From assembly GCA_045617625.1 (NCBI GenBank), contig JAZLJA010000020.1:1-61033 (forward strand): 61,033 nucleotides of DNA. Direction: 5' to 3'. This document shows, one piece after another, positions 1 through 7,521 of this stretch; position 1 is the first letter of the stretch, and each line of letters begins with the position of its first letter. The notes beneath the pieces are model-generated. The model made no database searches, was not told the DNA's origin, and saw only the letters and a program-made list of their open reading frames with translations. The position numbers and the translations under genes are program-made. Source of the stretch: Firm-04 sp045617625. Lineage in GTDB: Bacteria > Bacillota > Clostridia > Oscillospirales > Ruminococcaceae.

Positions 1-1461
1 AGTAATGAATTTGTTGACCGTCTGTCAAGTCAATACGGTGTGACAAACGGTGATATTTCGCTTGTATCTTCGCTTGCAAAACGAATGACCGATAATTTTT
101 ACGGCGGAAGCACCGAAAATGTCATTGATGCGATATCATCGGCTATCTCGGATACCGCATCAAAAGTGACGGCAAATGTAGTCACACCTGTACAAAGCGA
201 TTCCGATACAAAAAGAAAAAAATCTTCCGTAAAGAAGATCGGCAGAGATACAAAAATCGACAGGATACTGATTGGAAAAATAACCGCATTTCCCGTCATG
301 GCACTACTGCTTTTTGCTATCCTTTGGATAACCGTAAAGGGTGCGAATTATCCGTCCGAGCTGCTCTCAAAATTCTTCACATGGCTTGAAAAAATATGCA
401 GTACCGGTTTGACAGATGTAGGTGCACCGAACGTCCTTAGGGGACTTATCTGCGAAGGTGTGATACGTGTTGTCGGGTGGGTAGTCGCCGTAATGCTTCC
501 GCCTATGGCGATTTTCTTCCCGCTGTTCACCATTCTGGAGGATGCAGGCATTTTGCCGCGCATCGCGTTCAATACCGACCACTGTTTCGCCGCCTGTAAT
601 GCGTGCGGAAAGCAATCGTTGACAATGGCGATGGGGTTCGGCTGCAATGCCGTTGGCGTGACGGAATGCCGCATTATTGAAAGTCCGCGCGAACGGCTGA
701 TCGCCGTACTGACCAATTCGTTTGTGCCATGCAACGGCAGATTTCCGTCGCTGCTTGCGATTGCGTCGATTTTTTTCGCAAGGGGACGTTTTTCGTCGGT
801 CAAAGCAGCAGGCATCCTCACGCTGTTGATTTGCTTTGCGATTATCATGACACTGGCGGTTTCGTGGGTGTTGGGACGCACGATTCTGCGGGGCGAACCA
901 TCCTCCTTCGTGCTGGAAATGCCGCCTTATCGCCGTCCGCAGATTGGCCGTGTGATCGTTCATTCCCTGCTGGAGCGCACGATTTTCGTTGTGGGCAGGG
1001 CAGTTTTGATTGCTGCACCGATCAGCCTGCTCATCTGGTGTTTGGCAAATATCGTGACAAATGGGGAGCCGCTGCTGATGATCGCTGCGCAGATGCTTTC
1101 GGGCATCGGCAAAGCGATGGGAATGGACGGCACTACGATTCTTGCGTTTCTGCTTGGATTTCCTGCGAATGAAATCGTGCTGCCCGTTGCATTCACCGCG
1201 TATATGGGCGCAGGGCGGCTCACGGATTACGGCAATTTACAGGTACTTGCCGATATCCTGACCGAACATGGCTGGACGATCTGGACAGCACTCAGTTATC
1301 TCGTATTTACGTTGTTTCACTATCCATGCGGAACAACTTTGCTCACGATACGGCGTGAAACGGGCAGTTGGAAATGGACGATGGCGGCGTTTCTGATTCC
1401 CACGCTGATTGGAGTATCGCTTTGTATGCTGCTGCACATGATTTGCCTTCTGATGACATAA
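1..1461 (+). CDS. feoB: Ferrous iron transporter B, C-terminal part
   Basis: FeoB imports Fe(II) across the cytoplasmic membrane; its N-terminal G domain gates a polytopic channel. Only the last 486 residues are in the window: the frame is open from base 1, so the start and the G domain lie upstream. The membrane part is diagnostic. It has the Gate-domain signatures MGFGCNAVGVTECR and VPCNGRFPSLLA, and the region before the first helix ends in ITVKGANYPSELL, as FeoB proteins do. About eight hydrophobic helices follow. The Cys pair in HCFAACNACGK lies in the expected loop. The gene ends in a hairpin shared with the convergent whiA gene. Other FeoB components (FeoA, FeoC) are not visible here. 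Confidence 0.95.
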   Translation, partial: SNEFVDRLSSQYGVTNGDISLVSSLAKRMTDNFYGGSTENVIDAISSAISDTASKVTANVVTPVQSDSDTKRKKSSVKKIGRDTKIDRILIGKITAFPVMALLLFAILWITVKGANYPSELLSKFFTWLEKICSTGLTDVGAPNVLRGLICEGVIRVVGWVVAVMLPPMAIFFPLFTILEDAGILPRIAFNTDHCFAACNACGKQSLTMAMGFGCNAVGVTECRIIESPRERLIAVLTNSFVPCNGRFPSLLAIASIFFARGRFSSVKAAGILTLLICFAIIMTLAVSWVLGRTILRGEPSSFVLEMPPYRRPQIGRVIVHSLLERTIFVVGRAVLIAAPISLLIWCLANIVTNGEPLLMIAAQMLSGIGKAMGMDGTTILAFLLGFPANEIVLPVAFTAYMGAGRLTDYGNLQVLADILTEHGWTIWTALSYLVFTLFHYPCGTTLLTIRRETGSWKWTMAAFLIPTLIGVSLCMLLHMICLLMT

Positions 1462-1465
1462 AACA

Positions 1466-1506
1466 GCGGTGCTGCTCGATTTTCATGCTTATCGAGCAGC
1501 ACCGTT
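1466..1506. terminator. Bidirectional terminator between feoB and whiA
   Basis: Perfect inverted repeat GGTGCTGCTCGAT / ATCGAGCAGCACC with a short loop, with T-rich sequence on both sides. One arm lies inside whiA and encodes its last residues (GAAR), so the 3' end of whiA doubles as terminator. Confidence 0.8.
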
Positions 1507-2427
1507 TTCATGATTGTCAGGTTGTTTTGCGCGAATCTCCTCAGCGATTGCGGCAAGCTTTTGCAGCCGATGATGCACACCGGAACGTGAGATCGGCGGG
1601 TCAAGCATGGCACCCAGATCACGCAGGGTCGCCTCTGGGGATTCCAGCCGAATGGCAGCGATTGTCCGCAAATTCTCGGGCAAATCGGCAAGCCCGACGG
1701 TATCCGCGATGAGTTGAATGTCGGCGATCTGTGATTCACCCGCCGCGATTGTTTTTTCAATGTTCGCCAGATCGCAGTTGGTGCGTCGGTTTGTCTGACT
1801 GCGAAAGCTTTTGTAGACCTGCGCTTCGACGAATTCCAGCGCGGCGTTCTGCGCCGAAAAATAGGTGAGCGCGTCACTGATTTGCTCATTTTGTTTGAGA
1901 TAGAGGATGAAATCCTGTTTGCGCGTGGTGGTTTTTGCAGCGATGCCTTTCTCTGCCAGCAGCAGCGACACCATACTGCAAAGGTTTTCCGTCGGCAGCG
2001 CGACTTCCAGATGATAGTCTTTGCTTGGGTCACTGACACTGCCGCCTGTCACGAAAATGCCTGCGAGAAAGAATGGGTAATCGTCGGGTTTCAGCAGTGA
2101 AAAATCGGCATCGCGTTTTGCAATGTCGATTTGAAAAGTGCGCAGCATCGCTGCAATCATGGATTTATCTTCACAGGAAAAAATCCATTGCGGCAGACGG
2201 TTTGCGCGGGTGCGGAATTCGGTGTCAAACAGAGCTTTCGGGCAGACTGTGTGCAGGGCAGCGGTCAGGAGATTTGCAAATGCCTCACACTCGGTTTGCA
2301 GCACGATGCGATTGGTATAAAGCTGCCGTGCAGTGAGCAATGCACCATACAAAAACGCGTATTGACGTGATTTTGTATTCACATTGCCGCAGATCTCCGT
2401 TTTGGTTTTGTTGGCAAAGGATACCAT
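1489..2427 (-). CDS. whiA: DNA-binding protein WhiA
   Basis: WhiA is a conserved Gram-positive DNA-binding protein, a sporulation regulator in Streptomyces and linked to cell division and chromosome segregation in Bacillus. The 312-residue length is typical. The N-terminal half is the LAGLIDADG-homing-endonuclease-like domain (LYGALLTARQLY region). The C-terminal half carries NCDLANIEKT and the helix-turn-helix segment around LRDLGAMLDPPISRSGVHHR, both WhiA hallmarks. The start is ATG with a clear AAAGGAGG site. It is the last gene of the hprK-murB-rapZ-whiA operon, 29 nt after rapZ. YvcK, which usually sits between rapZ and whiA in Firmicutes, is absent here. Confidence 0.95.
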   Translation of the reverse strand: MVSFANKTKTEICGNVNTKSRQYAFLYGALLTARQLYTNRIVLQTECEAFANLLTAALHTVCPKALFDTEFRTRANRLPQWIFSCEDKSMIAAMLRTFQIDIAKRDADFSLLKPDDYPFFLAGIFVTGGSVSDPSKDYHLEVALPTENLCSMVSLLLAEKGIAAKTTTRKQDFILYLKQNEQISDALTYFSAQNAALEFVEAQVYKSFRSQTNRRTNCDLANIEKTIAAGESQIADIQLIADTVGLADLPENLRTIAAIRLESPEATLRDLGAMLDPPISRSGVHHRLQKLAAIAEEIRAKQPDNHENGAAR

Positions 2428-2456
2428 ACGGCAGCCTCCTTTCGCCCGATGCGGGC

Positions 2457-3332
2457 TTATTTTTCCTTTTTATAGTCGCGGTGCTGTGTGACGATCGGAT
2501 ATCCTTTTTCGCGCAGATGCGCAGAAACCAGTTCGGCAAATGTGACAGAGCGATGTTTGCCGCCCGTGCATCCGAAGCCGACGACAAGCTGCGTGCGCCC
2601 CTCCTGAATATAGAGTGGTATCAGAAATTCCAGAAGATTCGTGATTTTGTCGAAATATGCGCGTGATGAATCTGCGTTCATGACGTAATCCTGCACGCAG
2701 GTCTCAGTGCCCGTATGATGCCGCAGGTCGGGGTCGTAGTAGGGGTTTGGCAGACAGCGCATATCGAACACCAGATCGGTTTCCATCGGCGCACCGTATT
2801 TGAATCCGAAACTCATCACCTGAATCATCATTACATCGGTGAGATGATCGGAAAACTGCGCTTTTACTTGCTCTTTGAGCTGCGCATTGGAGAGCAGCGA
2901 GGTATCGAGAATGCTGTCGGCAGCGGCACGGATCGACTGCAAATGGTCGCTTTCGTAGGCGATTGCGCGGGAGAGGTCGCCCTCAAATCGTGCCGCGAGG
3001 GGATGCAGCCGTCGTGCGGTGCGAAACCGATTCAGCAGCACGGGCTCAGAAGCCTCCAGACAAAGCATCTTGCAGCGCACATCGTTGCGCAGTTCTTTTT
3101 TCAGCGCACGATAGCATTCAGCCAGTTCGCCGTATCGTTCACACGAGCGGATATCAATGACCATTGCAACGCGGGAAAGCTTGCCGCCTTTTTCGAGGCA
3201 ATGCGAGACAAATGTCCGCAAAATCGAGAGTGGCAGATTGTCGACAGCGTAATAGCCGATATCCTCCAGTGCATTCAGCACGCAGGATTTGCCTGCGCCT
3301 GCCATGCCCGTGACCAGTAACAGTTCCATCAT
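2457..3332 (-). CDS. rapZ: RNase adapter / nucleotide-binding protein RapZ (YvcJ)
   Basis: RapZ-family P-loop protein. In E. coli it binds small RNAs and controls glucosamine-6-phosphate synthase; in Bacillus YvcJ hydrolyses GTP and affects competence. The Walker A motif GMAGAGKS lies within the first 16 residues, and the C-terminal GCTGGKHRSVT matches the family signature GCTGGxHRSV. The reading frame could open at a TTG at 3353, but AAAGGAA followed by ATGATG near 3332 makes the start used here (291 residues) more likely; the second ATG at 3329 is equally possible. It lies between the small membrane protein gene and whiA in one operon, a conserved link between cell-envelope precursor control and WhiA. 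Confidence 0.93.
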   Translation of the reverse strand: MMELLLVTGMAGAGKSCVLNALEDIGYYAVDNLPLSILRTFVSHCLEKGGKLSRVAMVIDIRSCERYGELAECYRALKKELRNDVRCKMLCLEASEPVLLNRFRTARRLHPLAARFEGDLSRAIAYESDHLQSIRAAADSILDTSLLSNAQLKEQVKAQFSDHLTDVMMIQVMSFGFKYGAPMETDLVFDMRCLPNPYYDPDLRHHTGTETCVQDYVMNADSSRAYFDKITNLLEFLIPLYIQEGRTQLVVGFGCTGGKHRSVTFAELVSAHLREKGYPIVTQHRDYKKEK

Positions 3333-3364
3333 AGCATTGAAATTCCTTTGCAAAGAGATTACGA

Positions 3365-3943
3365 TTATCCGTGCAGATGAGCGTTTTTGAAGAATACCAC
3401 GCGGAAGAAAACATACAGCAGTGCGGCTGAGATCGGCAGCGTTGCGAGAAACCGGGTCAACGCCCTGCGAAACAGCGGCTTGCTGCTATATTGATTCGGG
3501 TGTTCACGGTCAAACCAGACATCAGTTTCCATGCCGCGTTCCATTGCGGCGGCGGGGTAGTCCGGTATTGTGAAAAATCCGAAATTTGCTTGATATTTAA
3601 GCGTGCATTTGCCCTTATGCGCTCCGCCGAGGTTGATTCTTGTGGCGGTGGCATTTGTGCGTGTGCCGTGCCGTAAAATATGAGCCCTGCGAAGCGTGAG
3701 CAGCAGCAGAGGCAGAGATATCACGACGGCAAGGACTGCGCAGAGTATCGCAACTGCTGAGAAAATCTCGTAGGACATAATGGTGCGCACGATGAAGATC
3801 CCCTCAGTCGCCCATAGAAAAATGCGGATGCGTTTTGCCTGTTCCACGCCGTATGTGTATAGAAATGAGTTTGTCGAAAAGAACGTCACGGCGATGATTG
3901 CGGCGGAAAGCACCACATAGGCGATGATCATCAGCGTCAGCAT
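3365..3943 (-). CDS. Small membrane protein of unknown function
   Basis: 192 residues, not recognised. There are hydrophobic helices at about residues 1-22 and 38-58 and another pair around 62-85. A soluble segment of about 80 residues follows (HKGKCTLKYQANF... DVWFDREHPNQ), which resembles the SHOCT/DUF3592-like beta-domain of Firmicutes membrane proteins. A final helix lies at about 165-183 (FLATLPISAALLYVFF). The start codon overlaps the murB stop by 7 nt (ATGCTGA), so translation is probably coupled to murB. Its place between murB and rapZ suggests a cell-envelope role, but nothing in the sequence names one. Confidence 0.7.
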   Translation of the reverse strand: MLTLMIIAYVVLSAAIIAVTFFSTNSFLYTYGVEQAKRIRIFLWATEGIFIVRTIMSYEIFSAVAILCAVLAVVISLPLLLLTLRRAHILRHGTRTNATATRINLGGAHKGKCTLKYQANFGFFTIPDYPAAAMERGMETDVWFDREHPNQYSSKPLFRRALTRFLATLPISAALLYVFFRVVFFKNAHLHG

Positions 3944-4848
3944 AGGATCTCAGGCTCCAGTTCGAGGATAAATCCTGTTTCCGATTTGACTTTTTCACGC
4001 ACCTGCTGACAAAGCGACATCACATCGCCAAAGGACGCTCCGCCGCGGTTGATGACAAATCCCGCATGCTTTTCGCTGACCTGTGCGCCGCCGACAGTCA
4101 GCCCTTTGAGGCCGCATTCGTCGATCAGCTTGGAGGCATAACTGCCCTCAGGACGCTTGAATGTACTGCCTGCGCTTGGAAATTCCAGTGGCTGCTTCGA
4201 TTTTCTTCTGCCCATGAGGTCATCCATTTTGGCTTGGATGGCATCGGGATCGCCCGATTGCAGCTGATATTGCGCACGGAGAATGACCCAGTCGGGATGC
4301 TCCATGAAAATGCTGTGCCGATAGGAAAGCTTCAGTTCGTCGGCAGAAAGTTTTGAAAATACGCCTTTTTCGTTGAGATAATCCACTGAATGCACCACTT
4401 GCGACATTTCGCCGTCGTAGGCACCTGCGTTCATGAAAATCGCGCCGCCGATGGAGCCCGGGATGCCGTAAGCAAATTCAAGCCCTGTGAGACTTGCTTC
4501 GCGGGCGGCGAGGCAAATGCTTTTGATTGACGCGCCCGCGCCTGCCGTGAGGATGCCGTTCGGTGCATCGCAGGTGACATCGGTAAAATCGCCGTCCAGC
4601 ACCAGCACCACGCCGTCGTAGCCTTCATCGGGGACAAGCAGATTGCAGCCTTTTCCGATGATGCGGCATTTGATTTGATTCTCTCGTAGATACGTTAATA
4701 TCGCGGCACAGGCAAACGCAGTTGTGACAGTGATGAACGCCTTGCAAGGTCCGCCGATATGAAAACTCGTGTGAGCGGACATCGGTTCGTTTTCCACGCA
4801 GGCGCATTGATTTTGCGCGCACAGTTCGCGCAGGGTATCAAAATTCAT
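3937..4848 (-). CDS. murB: UDP-N-acetylenolpyruvoylglucosamine reductase
   Basis: MurB reduces UDP-GlcNAc-enolpyruvate to UDP-MurNAc with NADPH and FAD, the second committed step of peptidoglycan synthesis, in the cytoplasm. The FAD-binding motif GKGCNLLV (usually GxGSNLLV), GIPGSIGGAIFMNAGAYDGE and AGSTFKRPEGSYASKLID with the catalytic Ser are all present; the C-terminal LELEPEIL carries the conserved Glu. The start is ATG at 4848 behind AAAGGGAC; a longer open frame upstream has no ribosome site. 303 residues is normal for the short type II MurB class. It lies 22 nt downstream of the PHP gene. Confidence 0.96.
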   Translation of the reverse strand: MNFDTLRELCAQNQCACVENEPMSAHTSFHIGGPCKAFITVTTAFACAAILTYLRENQIKCRIIGKGCNLLVPDEGYDGVVLVLDGDFTDVTCDAPNGILTAGAGASIKSICLAAREASLTGLEFAYGIPGSIGGAIFMNAGAYDGEMSQVVHSVDYLNEKGVFSKLSADELKLSYRHSIFMEHPDWVILRAQYQLQSGDPDAIQAKMDDLMGRRKSKQPLEFPSAGSTFKRPEGSYASKLIDECGLKGLTVGGAQVSEKHAGFVINRGGASFGDVMSLCQQVREKVKSETGFILELEPEILC

Positions 4849-4870
4849 GACTTTGTCCCTTTCATTGTTC

Positions 4871-5605
4871 TTATTCTGTTTCTGTGAATTGGATGCCGCG
4901 TTTTTCAGCCGCCATTTCCATAATGCGGTCGGCATCCAGACTGTAGATCAGATCGTGCGGGAAGTCCAGCTCCTGCAAAAGCTGTGCAGCAAGCGGGATT
5001 TTTCCCACCAGTTCATGAAAATGCGCATCGGTGTTGACGACGATCGGCACCGCGTATTTTTTACAAAGCCCGTAGAAATCGGGGGCATTTTTGAGGGCAT
5101 CGGGCTTCCAGCGCAGGGAGCTTTCGTTGAGTTCGATGAGCTTTCCCGTTTCCTTGCATGCTTTCACGACTTTTTCGTAGTCGCAGGGGAAAAAGGCGGT
5201 CGTGGGATGTCCGATGACATCGACAGCAGGGTTTTCGCACACCTTGCAGTAGCCCTGTGTGACCAGTTCCGATCTGCGCTCGAATTTTACGCAGTCCTTG
5301 TGGTAGGATGCGATGACCCATTCGCAGAAGGGGAGTTCCTTATCGCCCATATCGAGGGTACCGTTTTCATCAGTGATGTTGGCTTCCACGCCTTTCAAAA
5401 GCCAGACACCGCGCAGTTTGCGGGGCAGGATCTTGTAATTGTGGAAGTGCCAGACATGGGGTGCATCGGGGGCGGCGGGACCGTGGTCGGTGGTGGCAAG
5501 CAGGCGGATGCCTGCGTCGGCTGCACCCTGTGCCATTTCGGTGAGGGTCGAATAGCCGTGGGTGGAAGCAATGGTGTGGGTATGTAAGTCAGCTTGCAAC
5601 TGCAA
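4871..5605 (-). CDS. PHP-domain metal-dependent phosphatase (YcdX-like)
   Basis: About 244 residues, one PHP domain. The metal-binding motifs are ADLHTHTIAS near the N-terminus, TTDHGP, a Glu in KGVEANI, DVIGHPT, and NTDAHFHE near the C-terminus, in the order seen in YcdX-type zinc phosphoesterases. The physiological substrate is not known for this subfamily. No ATG fits. The best start is a TTG at 5605, 8 nt after GGAG and 19 nt downstream of the hprK stop. It follows hprK and precedes murB in the same transcript, an arrangement common in Clostridia. Confidence 0.88.
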   Translation of the reverse strand: MQLQADLHTHTIASTHGYSTLTEMAQGAADAGIRLLATTDHGPAAPDAPHVWHFHNYKILPRKLRGVWLLKGVEANITDENGTLDMGDKELPFCEWVIASYHKDCVKFERRSELVTQGYCKVCENPAVDVIGHPTTAFFPCDYEKVVKACKETGKLIELNESSLRWKPDALKNAPDFYGLCKKYAVPIVVNTDAHFHELVGKIPLAAQLLQELDFPHDLIYSLDADRIMEMAAEKRGIQFTETE

Positions 5606-5624
5606 AAGAATCACTCCAAATTCA

Positions 5625-6593
5625 TCAGAAAGAGTCGAAATCGTGGACGGTTTCGGTGGGGGAATCAGGCACATCCATGCCCAGACGCTTCATCAGCTCC
5701 TGTGCACCGTTGTAGCCCATTTTCTTCTGGCGGTTGTTCATGGCGGCAACCTCCATGATGACTGCGAGGTTACGGCCCGGCTTGACAGGAATCGTCATGG
5801 ACGGGATCTTGACGTCCAGAATGTTTGCATAGTCGGTATCGACACCCATGCGGTCGTAAACCTTGCCGTTCTCCCAAGGTTCCAGCTGGATGATCATATT
5901 GATCTCCTGCTGCATTTTGACGGCGCCCATACCGAACAGTCTGCGGACATTGATGATGCCGATGCCGCGCAGTTCGAGGAAGTGACGGATGTTGTCGGGT
6001 GCGGTGCCGACGAGGCTTTTGTTCGAGACTTTGCGGATCTCCACCGCATCATCGGCGACGAGACGGTGACCACGCTTGACAAGCTCGATGGCGGCTTCAC
6101 TTTTGCCGACGCCGCTTTCACCGGTGATGAGAATGCCTTCGCCGTAAATATCAATCAGCACGCCGTGACGCGTGACACGCGGTGCAAGGTGCAGATTGAG
6201 GAACGACAGCAGACTGGATGTGAAATGGGAGGTGGATTCTTCCGTGCGGAGGATCGGGATCGCATATTCCTCGGCAAGGGTGAGCATCTCGTTGAAGTAC
6301 GGCTGATTGCGCGTGATGCACAGTGCCTTGATACGCTCTTTGAACAGACGCTCGATGCGGTCGTGGCGTTCACGTTCGGAAAGGGAGGAAAGGTAAGAAA
6401 ACTCCATTTTTCCGATGATCTGGATGCGTTCCGGATTGAAGTACTCGTAGAATCCCATGAGCTGCAAGCCGGGGCGGGTGATGTCATTTTCCGAGACAAG
6501 GACCTCGGAGAGGTCAGTGGGGGTATAAAGCACCTCCAGCTTGAACTCGTCGGTCAGTTTTTGCAGGGATACTGTAAATTTCTGGTCAGCCAT
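5625..6593 (-). CDS. hprK: HPr kinase/phosphorylase
   Basis: Bifunctional enzyme that phosphorylates Ser46 of HPr with ATP or PPi and removes that phosphate, controlling carbon catabolite repression in Firmicutes. The ATG at 6593 follows AGGAGG and gives 322 residues, close to the usual 310-320. Walker A is GESGVGKSEAA, and the family signature ELRGIGIINVRRLFG is intact. The N-terminal domain (FTVSLQKL...) matches HprK and not the truncated alpha-proteobacterial form. It is the first gene of the operon and has its own promoter. Its presence implies that the sugar loci in this window are probably under CcpA/HPr control. Confidence 0.97.
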   Translation of the reverse strand: MADQKFTVSLQKLTDEFKLEVLYTPTDLSEVLVSENDITRPGLQLMGFYEYFNPERIQIIGKMEFSYLSSLSERERHDRIERLFKERIKALCITRNQPYFNEMLTLAEEYAIPILRTEESTSHFTSSLLSFLNLHLAPRVTRHGVLIDIYGEGILITGESGVGKSEAAIELVKRGHRLVADDAVEIRKVSNKSLVGTAPDNIRHFLELRGIGIINVRRLFGMGAVKMQQEINMIIQLEPWENGKVYDRMGVDTDYANILDVKIPSMTIPVKPGRNLAVIMEVAAMNNRQKKMGYNGAQELMKRLGMDVPDSPTETVHDFDSF

Positions 6594-6636
6594 ATGAAAA
6601 ACCTCCTTGATTGTGAGATAGATTCTGCTATCTTCT

Positions 6637-6665
6637 ATCATACCACAAATTGCCGATACTTGCAA
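6637..6665 (-). promoter_or_regulatory. Promoter of the hprK-whiA operon
   Basis: On the minus strand, TTGCAA (6660-6665), a 17-nt spacer, then TATGAT (6637-6642), about 45 nt before the hprK start. Confidence 0.75.
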
Positions 6666-6779
6666 GCGTTTTTTGCAAAATTGCGGAGAAAATCCCACTT
6701 TGCACGACAAAATGCCGCAGACCACGATAAAGGTTTCATGCACGGTGCGGTCGCGGGGTGATGCTGCATCAAAGAAAGC

Positions 6780-6808
6780 TTGACAGCAAGCGTGCCGCGT
6801 GGTATGAT
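6780..6808 (+). promoter_or_regulatory. Promoter of the HAD-dnaE-dgt operon
   Basis: TTGACA (6780-6785), a 17-nt spacer, TATGAT (6803-6808), 40 nt before the HAD start. It is divergent from the hprK promoter. Confidence 0.8.
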
Positions 6809-6847
6809 AGGAGATGTAAAACTGAATTCCTGAAAGGAGTTTTTGAA

Positions 6848-7480
6848 GTGAAAAAAGCGATCCTATTCGATTTGGACGGGACGCTCTGGGATTCCTCCGC
6901 GGAATGCACCGAGGCATGGAATGACGCGATTCGCACGCAAACGAACCGCACCGAGCAGTTCACCGTTGATGATATGCACGGATTTATGGGGAAAACGATG
7001 GAGGTCATCGCGGCACTGATGTTTCCGTCGCTGCCGCAGGATGAACAGATTCGTCTCATCAGACTTTGCACGGAATGGGAGCATGAATATCTGCGCGACC
7101 ATCACCCGACGCTCTATCCGAATGAACAGTCGATTCTTGCAGCACTTGCTGAAAAATACGTGCTTGGTGTGGTGAGCAACTGTCAGGACGGCTATATTCA
7201 GCTATATCTGGAACAATGCGGGTTTTCGTCGCTGTTTCGTGACTTTGAATGCGCAGGACGCACGGGAAAATCCAAGGGGCAGAACATTCGTCTGGTCATG
7301 GAGCGTCAAGGTGTCTCGGAGTGCATTTATGTCGGTGACACGCAGGGCGACTGTGATGCGGCACGCGAGGCGGGGGTGAAGTTCATTCACGCCGCCTATG
7401 GTTTTGGCACGGTGGATGGCTGTGATGCAGCATTGCACTCGCTGGGCGAATTGCCGCAAGCCGTTGAAGAACTGTTCTGA
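6848..7480 (+). CDS. HAD-superfamily phosphatase
   Basis: 210-residue HAD hydrolase of the phosphoglycolate-phosphatase/beta-phosphoglucomutase-like class I group. Motif I is LFDLDGTLWDS, motif II is VVSNCQ, the motif III Lys lies in GKSKGQN, and motif IV is YVGDTQGDCDAA. A helical cap lies between motifs I and II. The start is GTG at 6848 behind GAAAGGAG. The substrate cannot be told from sequence. It is 41 nt upstream of dnaE and has the only promoter seen before dnaE, so it probably shares its mRNA. Confidence 0.88.
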   Translation: MKKAILFDLDGTLWDSSAECTEAWNDAIRTQTNRTEQFTVDDMHGFMGKTMEVIAALMFPSLPQDEQIRLIRLCTEWEHEYLRDHHPTLYPNEQSILAALAEKYVLGVVSNCQDGYIQLYLEQCGFSSLFRDFECAGRTGKSKGQNIRLVMERQGVSECIYVGDTQGDCDAAREAGVKFIHAAYGFGTVDGCDAALHSLGELPQAVEELF

Positions 7481-7521
7481 GATCCGCACAGCTACGAAAT
7501 TTTGAGAGAGGAGGTCACAGC

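Noticed and set aside
5562..6761. 399-codon plus-strand open frame opposite hprK
   Set aside because: hprK on the minus strand has all family motifs, a promoter and a ribosome site; the plus frame has none.
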